From Paractinoplanes atraurantiacus (lineage in GTDB: Bacteria; Actinomycetota; Actinomycetes; Mycobacteriales; Micromonosporaceae): 64,000 nt of DNA. Below are positions 54,199 to 64,000 of this stretch, piece after piece. Under the pieces are notes generated by a model. The model saw only the letters and a program-made list of their open reading frames with translations. It had not been told where the DNA came from and searched no databases. Within the stretch, counting starts at the first letter, position 1. Every line of letters starts with the position of its first letter. The DNA is taken from NCBI RefSeq assembly GCF_900215205.1, contig NZ_OBDY01000001.1:1112786-1176785 (forward strand). The letters run 5' to 3'. The translations under genes were made by a program, and so were the position numbers.

Positions 54199-55869
54199 TT
54201 ATTTCGGATAGGTCACCTCGGCCACCTCGAACAGGGTGCCGTCTTTCTCGGTGCCCTCGACCCGCACTGTCGCCTCGTGGCCGTTCAGGCGCAGGGTGCT
54301 GATGGCGTTTCCGAAATACGGGCCGGCCAGGCGCTTCCAGCGCCAGGCCGGCTTGTCGACGCCGGCCGAGCGGGCCAGGCCCCGGACGCCCTTGGCGGCG
54401 GCCCGGGACCAGGCGAAGCGCATCAGCGGGCGCATCACGGCCGGCACCTGGTTGTGCACCGGCGAGCAGGTCAGCTGCATGACCGGGGTGGCCATGGCGT
54501 GGCCGAAGTCGACCTCGGCCACGTACGAGTGGTGCACGTCGCCGGAGAGGACGCTGATCGAGGCGGGGGCCGCGTACGCGCCGCCGGCGCCCACTCGGTG
54601 GCCGGGGGCGCCGGAGCCGCCCTCGCCCAAGCGGCGGAAGAGCTCGCCCAGGGCGTTGAAGGAGCGGCTGAAGGCGGCCCAGTGCTCCAGGTCGACGGCG
54701 CGGCGCAGCTTCTCGGCGGCGGCGCTGACCCGGGGCGAGGACGAGTCGGCCGTGCGCTCGTTCCACGCCTCCAGGTGGTGGATCGCGGGCGGCATCAGCC
54801 AGGGCAGTGACGAGCCGACGACCAGGTGGTCGTACGAGCCGTGGGCCTGGTCGATGAACCAGTTCCACTCCTGTGCCGGCAGCATCTCGCGGCGGCCGGG
54901 GGTCAGGACGCGGCTGCAGCGGTTGTCGAGCATCACCAGGCGGGTGCGGCCGATGTCGAGCGCGTAGCTCCACTGGTACGGCTGTTCGCCCGTGTCGAGG
55001 GAGCGGCCGAACTCGTGCAGCAGGTCGGTGGCGTCGTCGACCGTGGTGATCTTCTGGAAGAGCTGGTCGGTCTCGAGGTCGGCCGGGCTCATGTTGCCCA
55101 GGTGCTGGTAGACCCAGTAGGACGCGAGGCCGCCGGTGATGCGCTCGGTCCACCACGACTGTTTCGCCATGTCGGCGCGCCACGAGGCCGACGTGTTCCA
55201 GTCGTCGATCAGCTCGTGGTCGTCGAAGATCATGACGGTGGGGACGGTGGCGAACAGCCAGCGGACCTCGGGGTCGCGCCACGACTCCAGGTAGAGCTTC
55301 GTGTATTCGTCGAAGGTGACGACCTGGTCGGACGGGCCGTCGTGGCCGGCCGCGCGGCGCCGCCGGAGGAAGCGCTTGACCTTGGCCGACGTCTTGTCGG
55401 CGTACACCTGGTCGCCGAGCAGGACGATCAGGTCGGGCCTCAGCTCCGGGTTCTGCGGGTCTTCCATCAGCCTTCGGGCGTACGCGTCGAGGGCGTCCGG
55501 CGGGAGGCGGCGCCCGGTGGCGTGCGGGGTGGCCTCGCGGCAGGAGCCGAAGATCATGCGGACCGGCTCGCCGGCGTCGTCCTCGGGGCGGGTCCGGATG
55601 ACCGGCGGCGGATAGGTCGACTCGGCCGAGGGCCAGACCACACGATCGTCGAGATGGACCGTGTACGCGCTGGCGGCGCCCCGGCGGAGGCCCTCGACGA
55701 CCACGAGCGCGTAGTGATGCCCGTACGCCGAGAAGGTCGGCGCCGAGCCGGAACCGCCGCCGTCGGCCTCGACGCGCACGTAGGCCGGCTCGGTCGTCTC
55801 GACCCAGATGGTGGCGCGATCTCCGACGACCCGGCGCAGCAGCGGGCCGATGAGCAGGTGAGCAGTCAC
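54199..55869 (-). CDS. PhoD-like alkaline phosphatase family protein
   Basis: About 556 residues from GTG 55869; an ATG at 55971 is in frame but adds a non-conserved extension. A fibronectin-like N-terminal domain (LLIGPLLRRVVGDRATIWVE) precedes the metallophosphatase core: FGSCRE, DLIVLLGDQVYAD with metal ligands, FDDHELIDDWNTS, and SVLSGDVHHSYVAEVDF. These are the PhoD-type motifs. No Tat or Sec signal is visible, so it is probably cytosolic, as in related actinomycete proteins. Divergent from ftsY. Confidence 0.88.
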   Translation of the reverse strand: MTAHLLIGPLLRRVVGDRATIWVETTEPAYVRVEADGGGSGSAPTFSAYGHHYALVVVEGLRRGAASAYTVHLDDRVVWPSAESTYPPPVIRTRPEDDAGEPVRMIFGSCREATPHATGRRLPPDALDAYARRLMEDPQNPELRPDLIVLLGDQVYADKTSAKVKRFLRRRRAAGHDGPSDQVVTFDEYTKLYLESWRDPEVRWLFATVPTVMIFDDHELIDDWNTSASWRADMAKQSWWTERITGGLASYWVYQHLGNMSPADLETDQLFQKITTVDDATDLLHEFGRSLDTGEQPYQWSYALDIGRTRLVMLDNRCSRVLTPGRREMLPAQEWNWFIDQAHGSYDHLVVGSSLPWLMPPAIHHLEAWNERTADSSSPRVSAAAEKLRRAVDLEHWAAFSRSFNALGELFRRLGEGGSGAPGHRVGAGGAYAAPASISVLSGDVHHSYVAEVDFGHAMATPVMQLTCSPVHNQVPAVMRPLMRFAWSRAAAKGVRGLARSAGVDKPAWRWKRLAGPYFGNAISTLRLNGHEATVRVEGTEKDGTLFEVAEVTYPK

Positions 55870-55987
55870 CGGGTGGGGGTCCTTAGCGCTCAGGGGTGGG
55901 GGCGTCCCATCTTCCTGCACGAGGGCCGCAGGCCGCCACTGCACGGGCGACGCCACGGGCGGACGGCTCATCTGTCAGGATTTCCGC

Positions 55988-57166
55988 ATGGAATACGTCG
56001 TCGCCGCAGTAATCCTGCTCGTCGTCCTGATCGCCGGCGCGGTCGGCCTGGTGGTGCCGCGCATGCGCCGCCGGGAGCTCCCCCCGCAGGGCGGGACCAC
56101 GACGCTGGAGAAGCCCGCCGTCGACGAGCAGGCGCCTCCGGTGGTCGTGCCCCCGGTCCGCGACGAGGAGCTGCCTCCGCTCATCGTCGAGGAGAAGCCG
56201 GAGCCGGTCGAGGTCAAGCCGGAGATCGAGCAGCCGGAGCCCACCGCCGGCCGCCTGGTGCGGCTGCGGGCCCGCCTCTCGCGCTCGCAGAACATGTTCG
56301 GCCGGGGCCTGCTGAGCGTCCTCTCCCGTGATCACCTCGACGAGGACGCCTGGGAGGAGATCGAGGACACCCTGATCACCGCGGACGTCGGCGTCGAGGC
56401 CACCCAGGTCATCGTCGAGCGGCTGCGCGAGCGGGTCCGGGTGCTGGGCACCCGCACCGCGGCCGAGGTGCGCGCGCAGCTGGCCGAGGAGCTGACCGCC
56501 GCCCTCGAGCCCGACATGGACCGCGCCCTCAAGACGGCGCCGCACGACGGCCGCCCGGGCGTGATGATGGTCGTCGGCGTGAACGGCGCCGGCAAGACCA
56601 CCACCTGCGGAAAGATCGGCCGGGTGCTGATCGCGGACGGGCGCAGCGTGCTGTTCGGCGCGGCCGACACGTTCCGCGCGGCCGCCGCCGAGCAGCTCGC
56701 CACCTGGGGTGAGCGGGTCGGCGCCGAGACCGTGCGCGGGCCCGAGGGCGCCGACCCGGCCAGCGTCGCGTTCGACGCGGTCAAGCGGGGCATCGAGATC
56801 GGCGTGGACACCGTGGTGATCGACACCGCCGGCCGCCTGCAGAACAAGGTCGGCCTCATGGACGAGCTGGGCAAGGTCAAGCGGGTCGTCGAGAAGCACG
56901 GCCCGGTCGACGAGACGCTGCTGATCCTGGACGCGACAACCGGACAGAACGGACTCGAGCAGGCGCGCGTGTTCACTGAAGTGGTGGACGTTACTGGTGT
57001 GGTCCTCACCAAGCTGGACGGCACCGCGAAGGGCGGAATCGTCATCGCCGTCCAGCGCAAGCTGGGCATTCCGGTCAAGTTGGTGGGTCTGGGCGAGGGT
57101 CCGGACGATCTCGCGCCCTTCGAGCCGGCCGCGTTCGTCGAAGCGTTGCTTGGTGGCGCCGCGTAG
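55988..57166 (+). CDS. ftsY: Signal recognition particle receptor FtsY
   Basis: 392 residues. An N-terminal membrane helix (about residues 4-24, VVAAVILLVVLIAGAVGLVV) and an acidic, proline-rich A domain precede the NG domain: SRDHLDEDAWEEIEDTLITA, GTP-binding G1 VVGVNGAGKTTTCGKIG (about residue 195), AADTFRAAAAEQLATW, G3 DTAGRLQNKVGLMDEL and G4 VLTKLDGTAKGG. It docks SRP-ribosome complexes at the membrane. The TM anchor is typical for actinobacteria. Confidence 0.97.
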   Translation: MEYVVAAVILLVVLIAGAVGLVVPRMRRRELPPQGGTTTLEKPAVDEQAPPVVVPPVRDEELPPLIVEEKPEPVEVKPEIEQPEPTAGRLVRLRARLSRSQNMFGRGLLSVLSRDHLDEDAWEEIEDTLITADVGVEATQVIVERLRERVRVLGTRTAAEVRAQLAEELTAALEPDMDRALKTAPHDGRPGVMMVVGVNGAGKTTTCGKIGRVLIADGRSVLFGAADTFRAAAAEQLATWGERVGAETVRGPEGADPASVAFDAVKRGIEIGVDTVVIDTAGRLQNKVGLMDELGKVKRVVEKHGPVDETLLILDATTGQNGLEQARVFTEVVDVTGVVLTKLDGTAKGGIVIAVQRKLGIPVKLVGLGEGPDDLAPFEPAAFVEALLGGAA

Positions 57167-57202
57167 TCTCAGGGGAGACTTACGGCGCGGGGGAGGGTGT
57201 TG

Positions 57203-58000
57203 GTGACGCAGGAGCCGGTGCGGGAGATTCCGCTCCACGGCGGCAACGTCAGCACGGTCTCGCGCGTCGGCGACACCGTGCGGCGCAACGCCGGGCCGTG
57301 GACCCCGGCCGTGCACGGGCTCCTCAACCACCTCGAGCGGGTCGGCTTCACCGGCTCGCCGCACGCCCTGGGCATGGACGAGAAGGGCCGGGAGGTCCTC
57401 TCCTACCTCGACGGCGAGTGCGGCGAATATCCGCTGGCGCCGCACTGGGTGACCGAGGAGGCCCTGGTCACCGTCGCGACCATGCTGCGCATGTTCCACG
57501 ACGCGCAGTACGGCTTCGTGCCGCCGCCGAACGCGGTGTGGCGCTCGTTCGGCCCGCCGCCGCCGGACACCGAGGTGATCTGCCACCACGACGCCGCGCC
57601 GCACAACGTGGTCTGGCGGCCCGACGGCACGCTCGCCCTGATCGACTTCGACCTGGCCTCGCCGGGCGCCCGCATCTACGACGTGGCCTACGCGGCCTGG
57701 ACGTGGGTGCCCCTGTTCAGCGACCGGGACTCGTACACCCTGGGCTGGAAAAGGCCGAACCGGCCGCGCCGCCTGAGGCTCTTCGCCGACGCCTACGGCT
57801 TGATCCCCCGCGACCGGCACCGGCTGGTCCGCACGATCCGCAAGAGGATCGTCGACCACGTCGAGGGCATCCGTCGCATGGCGGCCGCCGGCGACCCGGC
57901 CTTCGTCCGCATCGTGCACAAGGGCCACCTGCGGCGACCCATGCGTGATCTTCGATTGCTCGACTACGAGCGCCACACGCTCGAATACGCTCTTCGCTGA
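57203..58000 (+). CDS. Aminoglycoside phosphotransferase/choline kinase-fold protein
   Basis: 265 residues. The kinase-fold signatures are VICHHDAAPHNVVWRPDG (catalytic HxDxxxxN) near residue 132 and LALIDFDLASPGARIYDVAY (metal-binding D) near 148. Most of the N-lobe is reduced. Substrate unknown; such genes seldom confer resistance when located in core regions. GTG 57203 has GGAGG at 6 nt and is preferred over GTG 57197. Confidence 0.85.
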   Translation: MTQEPVREIPLHGGNVSTVSRVGDTVRRNAGPWTPAVHGLLNHLERVGFTGSPHALGMDEKGREVLSYLDGECGEYPLAPHWVTEEALVTVATMLRMFHDAQYGFVPPPNAVWRSFGPPPPDTEVICHHDAAPHNVVWRPDGTLALIDFDLASPGARIYDVAYAAWTWVPLFSDRDSYTLGWKRPNRPRRLRLFADAYGLIPRDRHRLVRTIRKRIVDHVEGIRRMAAAGDPAFVRIVHKGHLRRPMRDLRLLDYERHTLEYALR

Positions 58001-58036
58001 TTCGGGCAATCGGCCCTTACGGGCTGTGAGAGTTTC

Positions 58037-58073
58037 TTCACACGTACGAAACAACCCGTCACGCGCCGGAAAT
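58037..58073 (+). promoter_or_regulatory. Tandem GlnR box upstream of amtB
   Basis: TTCAC-n6-GAAAC (58037-58052) and GTCAC-n6-GAAAT (58058-58073) fit the actinomycete GlnR pattern GTnAC-n6-GAAAC twice, 21 bases apart. They lie about 120-155 nt ahead of the amtB start. GlnR would activate the operon under nitrogen limitation. Confidence 0.8.
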
Positions 58074-58191
58074 CGCGCGTAGACCGTGCGTGAAACAGCG
58101 GAACGGAAGGCTCCCGTCATCAACCGGCCGATGGGGCGACGCTGCTCTGAGGGTCGTGTACGAGGACACCTTCATTCCGAGAGGAGGCAGC

Positions 58192-59936
<1,745 letters not shown>

Positions 59937-59950
59937 GAGCACAGAATTAG

Positions 59951-62215
59951 ATGACACGCATGACCAGCGAGCCGCCGGCGCCACCCTCGGTGCCCGCCGG
60001 CGGCTCGCCGGCCAAGCTGCGCGAGCACATCGGCGCCGCCGCCCGTGAGGAACGGGCCGCGGCGCTCGGCGCTTGGCTGACCGGCATGTTCCCCGCCCAC
60101 CTGCCCGGCGTGAGCCTCGTCGCCGTGGGCGGGCTGGGCCGGCGCGACTGCGCGCCCTACAGCGATCTCGACCTTGTGCTGCTGCACAACGGCGCGGCCG
60201 GCATCGACCGGATCGCCGCCTCCCTCTGGTATCCGATCTGGGACGCCCGGCTCGGCCTCGACCACTCCGTGCGCACGCTGCCGGAGGCGCTGTCGGTCGC
60301 GCACGACGACGTCAAGGTCTCCCTGGGCCTGCTCGACGCCCGGCACATCGCGGGCGACGCGAGCCTGAGCGCCGAGCTGGTCGCGGCCGCCTCGGACCAA
60401 TGGCGGCGCACCGCCGTGCGGCTGCTGCCCCCGCTCAAGGAGCTGACCACCGCCCGCTGGGCGAGCCACGGCGAGCTCGCCTTCCTGCTCGAGGGCGACC
60501 TCAAGGAGGCGGCCGGCGGGCTGCGCGACGTGACCATCCTGCGCGCCATCGGCCGGGCCGGTGTGGCCGACACGATGCGCCCGGCCGTCCGCGCGGCCAA
60601 CCTGCGGGTGCTCGACACCCGCGACGCCCTGCACCTGGCCGTGGGCCGCCGGGTCGACCGGCTGGTCGCCCAGGAGCGGGCCGCGGTGGCCGAGCTGCTC
60701 GACCTCGACGACGGCGACGCGCTGCTGCGCCGGGTGGCCGGCGACGCCCGGACCATTGCCCACGCCCTGGACGACGCCTGGCGCGCGGCCGACCGGCTGC
60801 GCGGCCGTCGCCGGGGCCTGCCCGGCGGCCCCGCGACCCGCCGCCCGGTCGCCCGTGACGTCGTCGAGCAGGACGGCGAGCTCGTGCTCGCCCGCACCGC
60901 CATCGGGCCCGTACCCGACCCCAGCCTCTCCCTGCGGGTGGCCGCCGCGGCCGCCACCGTGGGGCTGCCGATCGCCCGCGCCACCAGCGAATGGCTGGCC
61001 GCGTTCTGCCCGCCGTTGCCGAACCCGTGGCCACCGCAGGCCCGGGCCGCCCTGGTCTCGCTGCTCGGCTCCGGGCCCGGCCTGCTGCCGACGTGGGAGA
61101 CCTGCGACCGCTACGGGCTGACCGACGCCTGGCTGCCCGAGTGGGCCCGGCTGCGCAGCCTGCCCCAGCACCACCCGATCCACCGGTACACGCTCGACCG
61201 GCATCTCGTGCAGGCCGCGTACGAGGCGACCTCCTACGCCCGCGAGGTCGAGCGGCCCGACCTGCTGCTGATCGGCGCCTTCCTGCACGACGTGGGCAAA
61301 GGCCTGCCCGGCGACCACAGCGTCGTCGGCGCCCCGATCGCGGCCGAGATCGCGGCCCGGATCGGCCTGCCCCCGGCCGACGTGGCCACGATCGAGAAGC
61401 TCGTACGGCTGCACCTGCTGCTGCCCGATGTGGCTACCCGGCGCGACCTGAGCGACCCCAAGACGATCTCGTCGGTGGCCGAGGCGGTCGGCGACGCCGG
61501 CACCCTGGACCTGCTGCACGCGCTGGCCCGGGCCGACTCGCGGGCCACCGGCCCGGCCGCCTGGTCGGACTGGAAGGGCCGGCTGATGGCCGAGCTGGTG
61601 AGCCGGGTGCACACCCGGCTCGACACCGGCGAGCTGCCCGAGCCGCCGGCGCCCGATCCGGAGCTGCTGGAGGGCGGCCTGCCCGCCGTACACCTGGACG
61701 GCGACCGGGTCGCGGTGGCCGCGGCCGACCGCCGGGGCCTGCTCGGTCAGGTGGCGGCCTGCCTGGCCATGCACCGGCTGGACGTGGTGGGCGCGAACAC
61801 GGCGACGGTGGACGGCCGGGCGATCGTCGAGTTCCTCACCCAGCCGCGCTACGGCAGCCCGTACGACCCGGTGGCGCTCGCGGCCGACCTGCGCCGGGTG
61901 GCGGCCGGGGACGTCTCGGTGACCCAGCGGGTGCGGGCCCGGGCGATGAGCGCGCGCGGCGGCACGGCCTCGCCCCGGGTGGTGTGGCAGCGCGGCGCGG
62001 CCACCGACGCGGCGATCCTCGAGCTGCGCGCGGCCGACTCGGCCGGGCTGCTCTTCCGGGTGGCGACGGCGCTCGACGAGGCGGGGGCGGACGTGCGCGC
62101 GGCCCGCATCTCCACCCTCGGTGGTGACGTCGTGGACGCGTTCTACCTGGTCGGCTCGTGGGCCGACGAGGCCGAGCGGGACCGGGTGGGCGCGGCGGTG
62201 CTCGCGGCGGTCTGA
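59951..62215 (+). CDS. glnD: PII nucleotidylyltransferase/hydrolase GlnD
   Basis: 754 residues. In order: nucleotidyltransferase domain with VAVGGLGRRDCAPYSDLDLV (metal Asp pair, about residues 57-76), a linker, an HD phosphohydrolase domain with LIGAFLHDVGKGLPGDHSVV (about residue 440), and two ACT domains (VAVAAADRRGLLGQVAACLA and LELRAADSAGLLFRVATALD). It modifies PII at Tyr51; in actinobacteria the modification is adenylylation. Last gene of the nitrogen operon, 14 nt after glnB. Confidence 0.96.
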   Translation: MTRMTSEPPAPPSVPAGGSPAKLREHIGAAAREERAAALGAWLTGMFPAHLPGVSLVAVGGLGRRDCAPYSDLDLVLLHNGAAGIDRIAASLWYPIWDARLGLDHSVRTLPEALSVAHDDVKVSLGLLDARHIAGDASLSAELVAAASDQWRRTAVRLLPPLKELTTARWASHGELAFLLEGDLKEAAGGLRDVTILRAIGRAGVADTMRPAVRAANLRVLDTRDALHLAVGRRVDRLVAQERAAVAELLDLDDGDALLRRVAGDARTIAHALDDAWRAADRLRGRRRGLPGGPATRRPVARDVVEQDGELVLARTAIGPVPDPSLSLRVAAAAATVGLPIARATSEWLAAFCPPLPNPWPPQARAALVSLLGSGPGLLPTWETCDRYGLTDAWLPEWARLRSLPQHHPIHRYTLDRHLVQAAYEATSYAREVERPDLLLIGAFLHDVGKGLPGDHSVVGAPIAAEIAARIGLPPADVATIEKLVRLHLLLPDVATRRDLSDPKTISSVAEAVGDAGTLDLLHALARADSRATGPAAWSDWKGRLMAELVSRVHTRLDTGELPEPPAPDPELLEGGLPAVHLDGDRVAVAAADRRGLLGQVAACLAMHRLDVVGANTATVDGRAIVEFLTQPRYGSPYDPVALAADLRRVAAGDVSVTQRVRARAMSARGGTASPRVVWQRGAATDAAILELRAADSAGLLFRVATALDEAGADVRAARISTLGGDVVDAFYLVGSWADEAERDRVGAAVLAAV

Positions 62216-62297
62216 GAGCCCGTCACCGGTGCCGGGATGGCGGCGTTGGTCTCGGCATGCAGCACCACCCCCAGCCCAACCGCCCCACCCGCCGCCC

Positions 62298-64000
62298 ATG
62301 ATCGGAACAAACAATTCCCATTTGCTCGATGATCATGTGCGGGCGATCGGGCCCCGACTGCGCCTGGCGCTGACCGCCACGGCCGTCCGCAACCGTTCGC
62401 TGGACGCGCGGGTGCTGCTCGCCCGGGCCGCGCTCGGCCCGCACGGCACGCTGGACGAGCTGGTCGACGCGGCGCGGCGAGGCGACCGGCGCTGGCTGCG
62501 CCGGCGGCGCCGCAAAATCGATGCGCCGAGGGTCGCCGCGGTCGCGCAGAGCCTGGTCCTGGACTCGGGCGCCGAGGACGCCCTGGCCGTCTTCGAGCTG
62601 GCCCGGCGGGCGCTGGGGGCGCGGGCGCTCTCACCGGCCAACCAGCTGCTGCACGCACAGCTGGCGCTCGCCCACGAGGGGCCGGAGCGGGCACGCAAGC
62701 TGCTGCGGCGCTACCGCAAGATCGGCGAGCCGGCCCGCAAGAGCCTGGTGGCCGACCTGCTCAACCCGTTCGTGGCCGACCGGGCGGCCGAGCCGTGGCA
62801 CACCGCTTTCGGCTCGCTGCTGCCTTCGCCCGCCTTCACCCTCGGCGACGGGGCCACGCCGTTCGACAAGCTCGTCGCGGCGGACGTCGACAAGGTCGAG
62901 GGGCCGCACCGGATCTCGGTGGTGCTCACCTCGTACCGCCCGGACCAGGGCCTGATCACCGCGGTCCGCTCGATCCTGGCCCAGAGCTGGGCCAACACCG
63001 AGGTGATCCTGGTCGACGACGCCTCGCCGCCGGAGTTCGACACCATCCTGGACGAGGCCGTGGCGCTGGGCGACCGGGTGCGGCTGCTGAAGATGCCGGT
63101 CAACTCAGGCACGTACGCAGCCCGCAACGCCGGCCTGGACGCGGCCGGCGGCGAGTTCGCCACCTTCCAGGACTCCGACGACTGGTCGCACCCGCGCCGC
63201 CTCGAGCTCCAGGTGCGGCCGCTGATCGACGACCGGCGGCTGGTCGCCACCACCTCGGACGGGCTCGCGGTCACCGACCAGCTGCTGTGCACCCGGCCCG
63301 GCGTGCGCAGCGGCCGCTTCAACCCGTCGTCGCTGCTGATCCGGCGCGGCACCGTGCTGCGCACGGTCGGCTATTTCGACCGTCTCCGCAAGGCCGCCGA
63401 CTCCGAGTACATCGGCCGCATCCGGGCCGCGTTCGGCGCCGGGCGGGTGCGCCACGTCGACTCCAAGCCGCTGGCTCTCATCCGGCTGTCGGCCGGCTCG
63501 CTGTCGCGCTCCGAGATCCGTGCACAGTGGATGCATCCGGCGCGGACCGCCTACATGTCGGCCTATCAGCGCCACCACCAGCTCATCGCGACCCGCCGGG
63601 CCAGCGCCTTCCGCCCGGCCGACGGCGCCGACCGCCCGTTCCCGGCGCCCGGCCACCTTCTCGGCACGGTCCGCGACCGGCGCTACGACGTGCTCATGGT
63701 GGCCGACTGGCGTTTCCTGGAGAGCACCCAGCGCACCGCCCTGGACGAGATGCGCGCGCTGGCCGCGGCCGGACTCAGCGTCGGCCTCCTGCAGTTCGAC
63801 TCCTTGCGCGCGGTCTACCAGCGCCGGATGCCGGCCTGCGCCCCGGTCCAGGACCTGGTCAACGACGGCGTGGTCGACTGGCTCACCCCGGACGAGAGCG
63901 CCGAGACGGCGCTGCTGATCGTGCGCCAGGCCGCGGTCCTCCAGTTCACCGGCGGCCTCGGCAGCGGGATCCGGGCCGGGCGGACCGTCGTGGTGGCCGA
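62298..64000 (+). CDS. Family 2 glycosyltransferase, 3' end outside the window
   Basis: At least 567 residues. The first 190 are helical and Arg/Leu-rich without a recognised domain. GT-A domain from about 195: RISVVLTSYRPDQGLITAVR, ILAQSWANTEVILVDDASPP, MPVNSGTYAARNAGLDAAGG and FATFQDSDDWSHPRRLELQV, with the DSD metal motif. From about 440 a further domain begins (RYDVLMVADWRF), perhaps a GT-B acceptor. ATG 62298 has no ribosome-binding site; the first 40 bases are AT-rich and look like a promoter, so the true start may be GTG 62337. Likely role in capsule or teichoic-acid-like polymers. Confidence 0.85.
   Translation, partial: MIGTNNSHLLDDHVRAIGPRLRLALTATAVRNRSLDARVLLARAALGPHGTLDELVDAARRGDRRWLRRRRRKIDAPRVAAVAQSLVLDSGAEDALAVFELARRALGARALSPANQLLHAQLALAHEGPERARKLLRRYRKIGEPARKSLVADLLNPFVADRAAEPWHTAFGSLLPSPAFTLGDGATPFDKLVAADVDKVEGPHRISVVLTSYRPDQGLITAVRSILAQSWANTEVILVDDASPPEFDTILDEAVALGDRVRLLKMPVNSGTYAARNAGLDAAGGEFATFQDSDDWSHPRRLELQVRPLIDDRRLVATTSDGLAVTDQLLCTRPGVRSGRFNPSSLLIRRGTVLRTVGYFDRLRKAADSEYIGRIRAAFGAGRVRHVDSKPLALIRLSAGSLSRSEIRAQWMHPARTAYMSAYQRHHQLIATRRASAFRPADGADRPFPAPGHLLGTVRDRRYDVLMVADWRFLESTQRTALDEMRALAAAGLSVGLLQFDSLRAVYQRRMPACAPVQDLVNDGVVDWLTPDESAETALLIVRQAAVLQFTGGLGSGIRAGRTVVVA

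Noticed and set aside
58090..58191. N-terminal extension of amtB by 34 codons.
   Set aside because: A strong GAGAGGAGG site precedes GTG 58192, and the extension would cover the leader downstream of the GlnR boxes and has no membrane or signal features.

Overview
The window is a chromosomal segment of a high-GC actinomycete. Start codons are often GTG, genes overlap as ATGA or GTGA, and the order of housekeeping genes (ndgR/leuCD, hup, mutT1/ppk, cofC, plsC/gpsA, ddl, thiL, rpmB, recG, rsmD/coaD, rpmF/plsX/rnc/mutM, smc, ftsY, amtB/glnB/glnD) is the one known from Micromonosporaceae. An Actinoplanes-like organism is my best inference. There is no sign of a phage, plasmid, insertion sequence or CRISPR array.

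Layout. 1-6300: end of a release-factor-like gene, small regulators with palindromic operators, a DrrAB-type ABC exporter operon, a fumarylacetoacetase-family enzyme and an NmrA-like reductase. 6300-7350: tRNA-Gln and tRNA-Glu, followed by about 600 bp of pyrimidine-rich, apparently non-coding DNA. 7350-13125: a lactonase-like gene converging on a coupled block of three hydrolases that lies downstream of a large LuxR-type ATPase regulator. 13150-16000: ndgR divergent from leuCD. 16100-21500: HU with a long Lys/Ala tail, mutT1-ppk, cofC. 21570-26740: plsC-gpsA-cystathionine lyase-zinc ribbon operon, then a GntR/ABC operon with its own operator. 26860-30550: ddl, DUF3515, Lrp-like, thiL, GNAT, rpmB. 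30710-43400: a FakA-like DAK2 protein with a huge repeat linker, recG, an LPXTG surface protein, rsmD-coaD, the rpmF-plsX-rnc block, a PIG-V-like mannosyltransferase and mutM.

43370-47760 is the most interesting part. A PelF-like glycosyltransferase is translationally coupled to a polytopic membrane protein and followed on the same strand by a spherulin-4 (GH135-like) protein. This is a candidate minimal Pel/galactosaminoglycan-type exopolysaccharide locus, and two of its genes plus the gap between them carry minisatellite arrays. 48250-62215: smc and ftsY with small neighbours (including a duplicated-domain gene whose zinc-ribbon end lies in a shifted frame), PhoD, then the nitrogen operon amtB-glnB-glnD preceded by a double GlnR box. 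The window ends inside a family 2 glycosyltransferase.

A recurring theme is in-frame expansion of short tandem repeats in hup, the FakA-like gene, the LPXTG gene, the membrane protein (two arrays) and the PelF-like gene.
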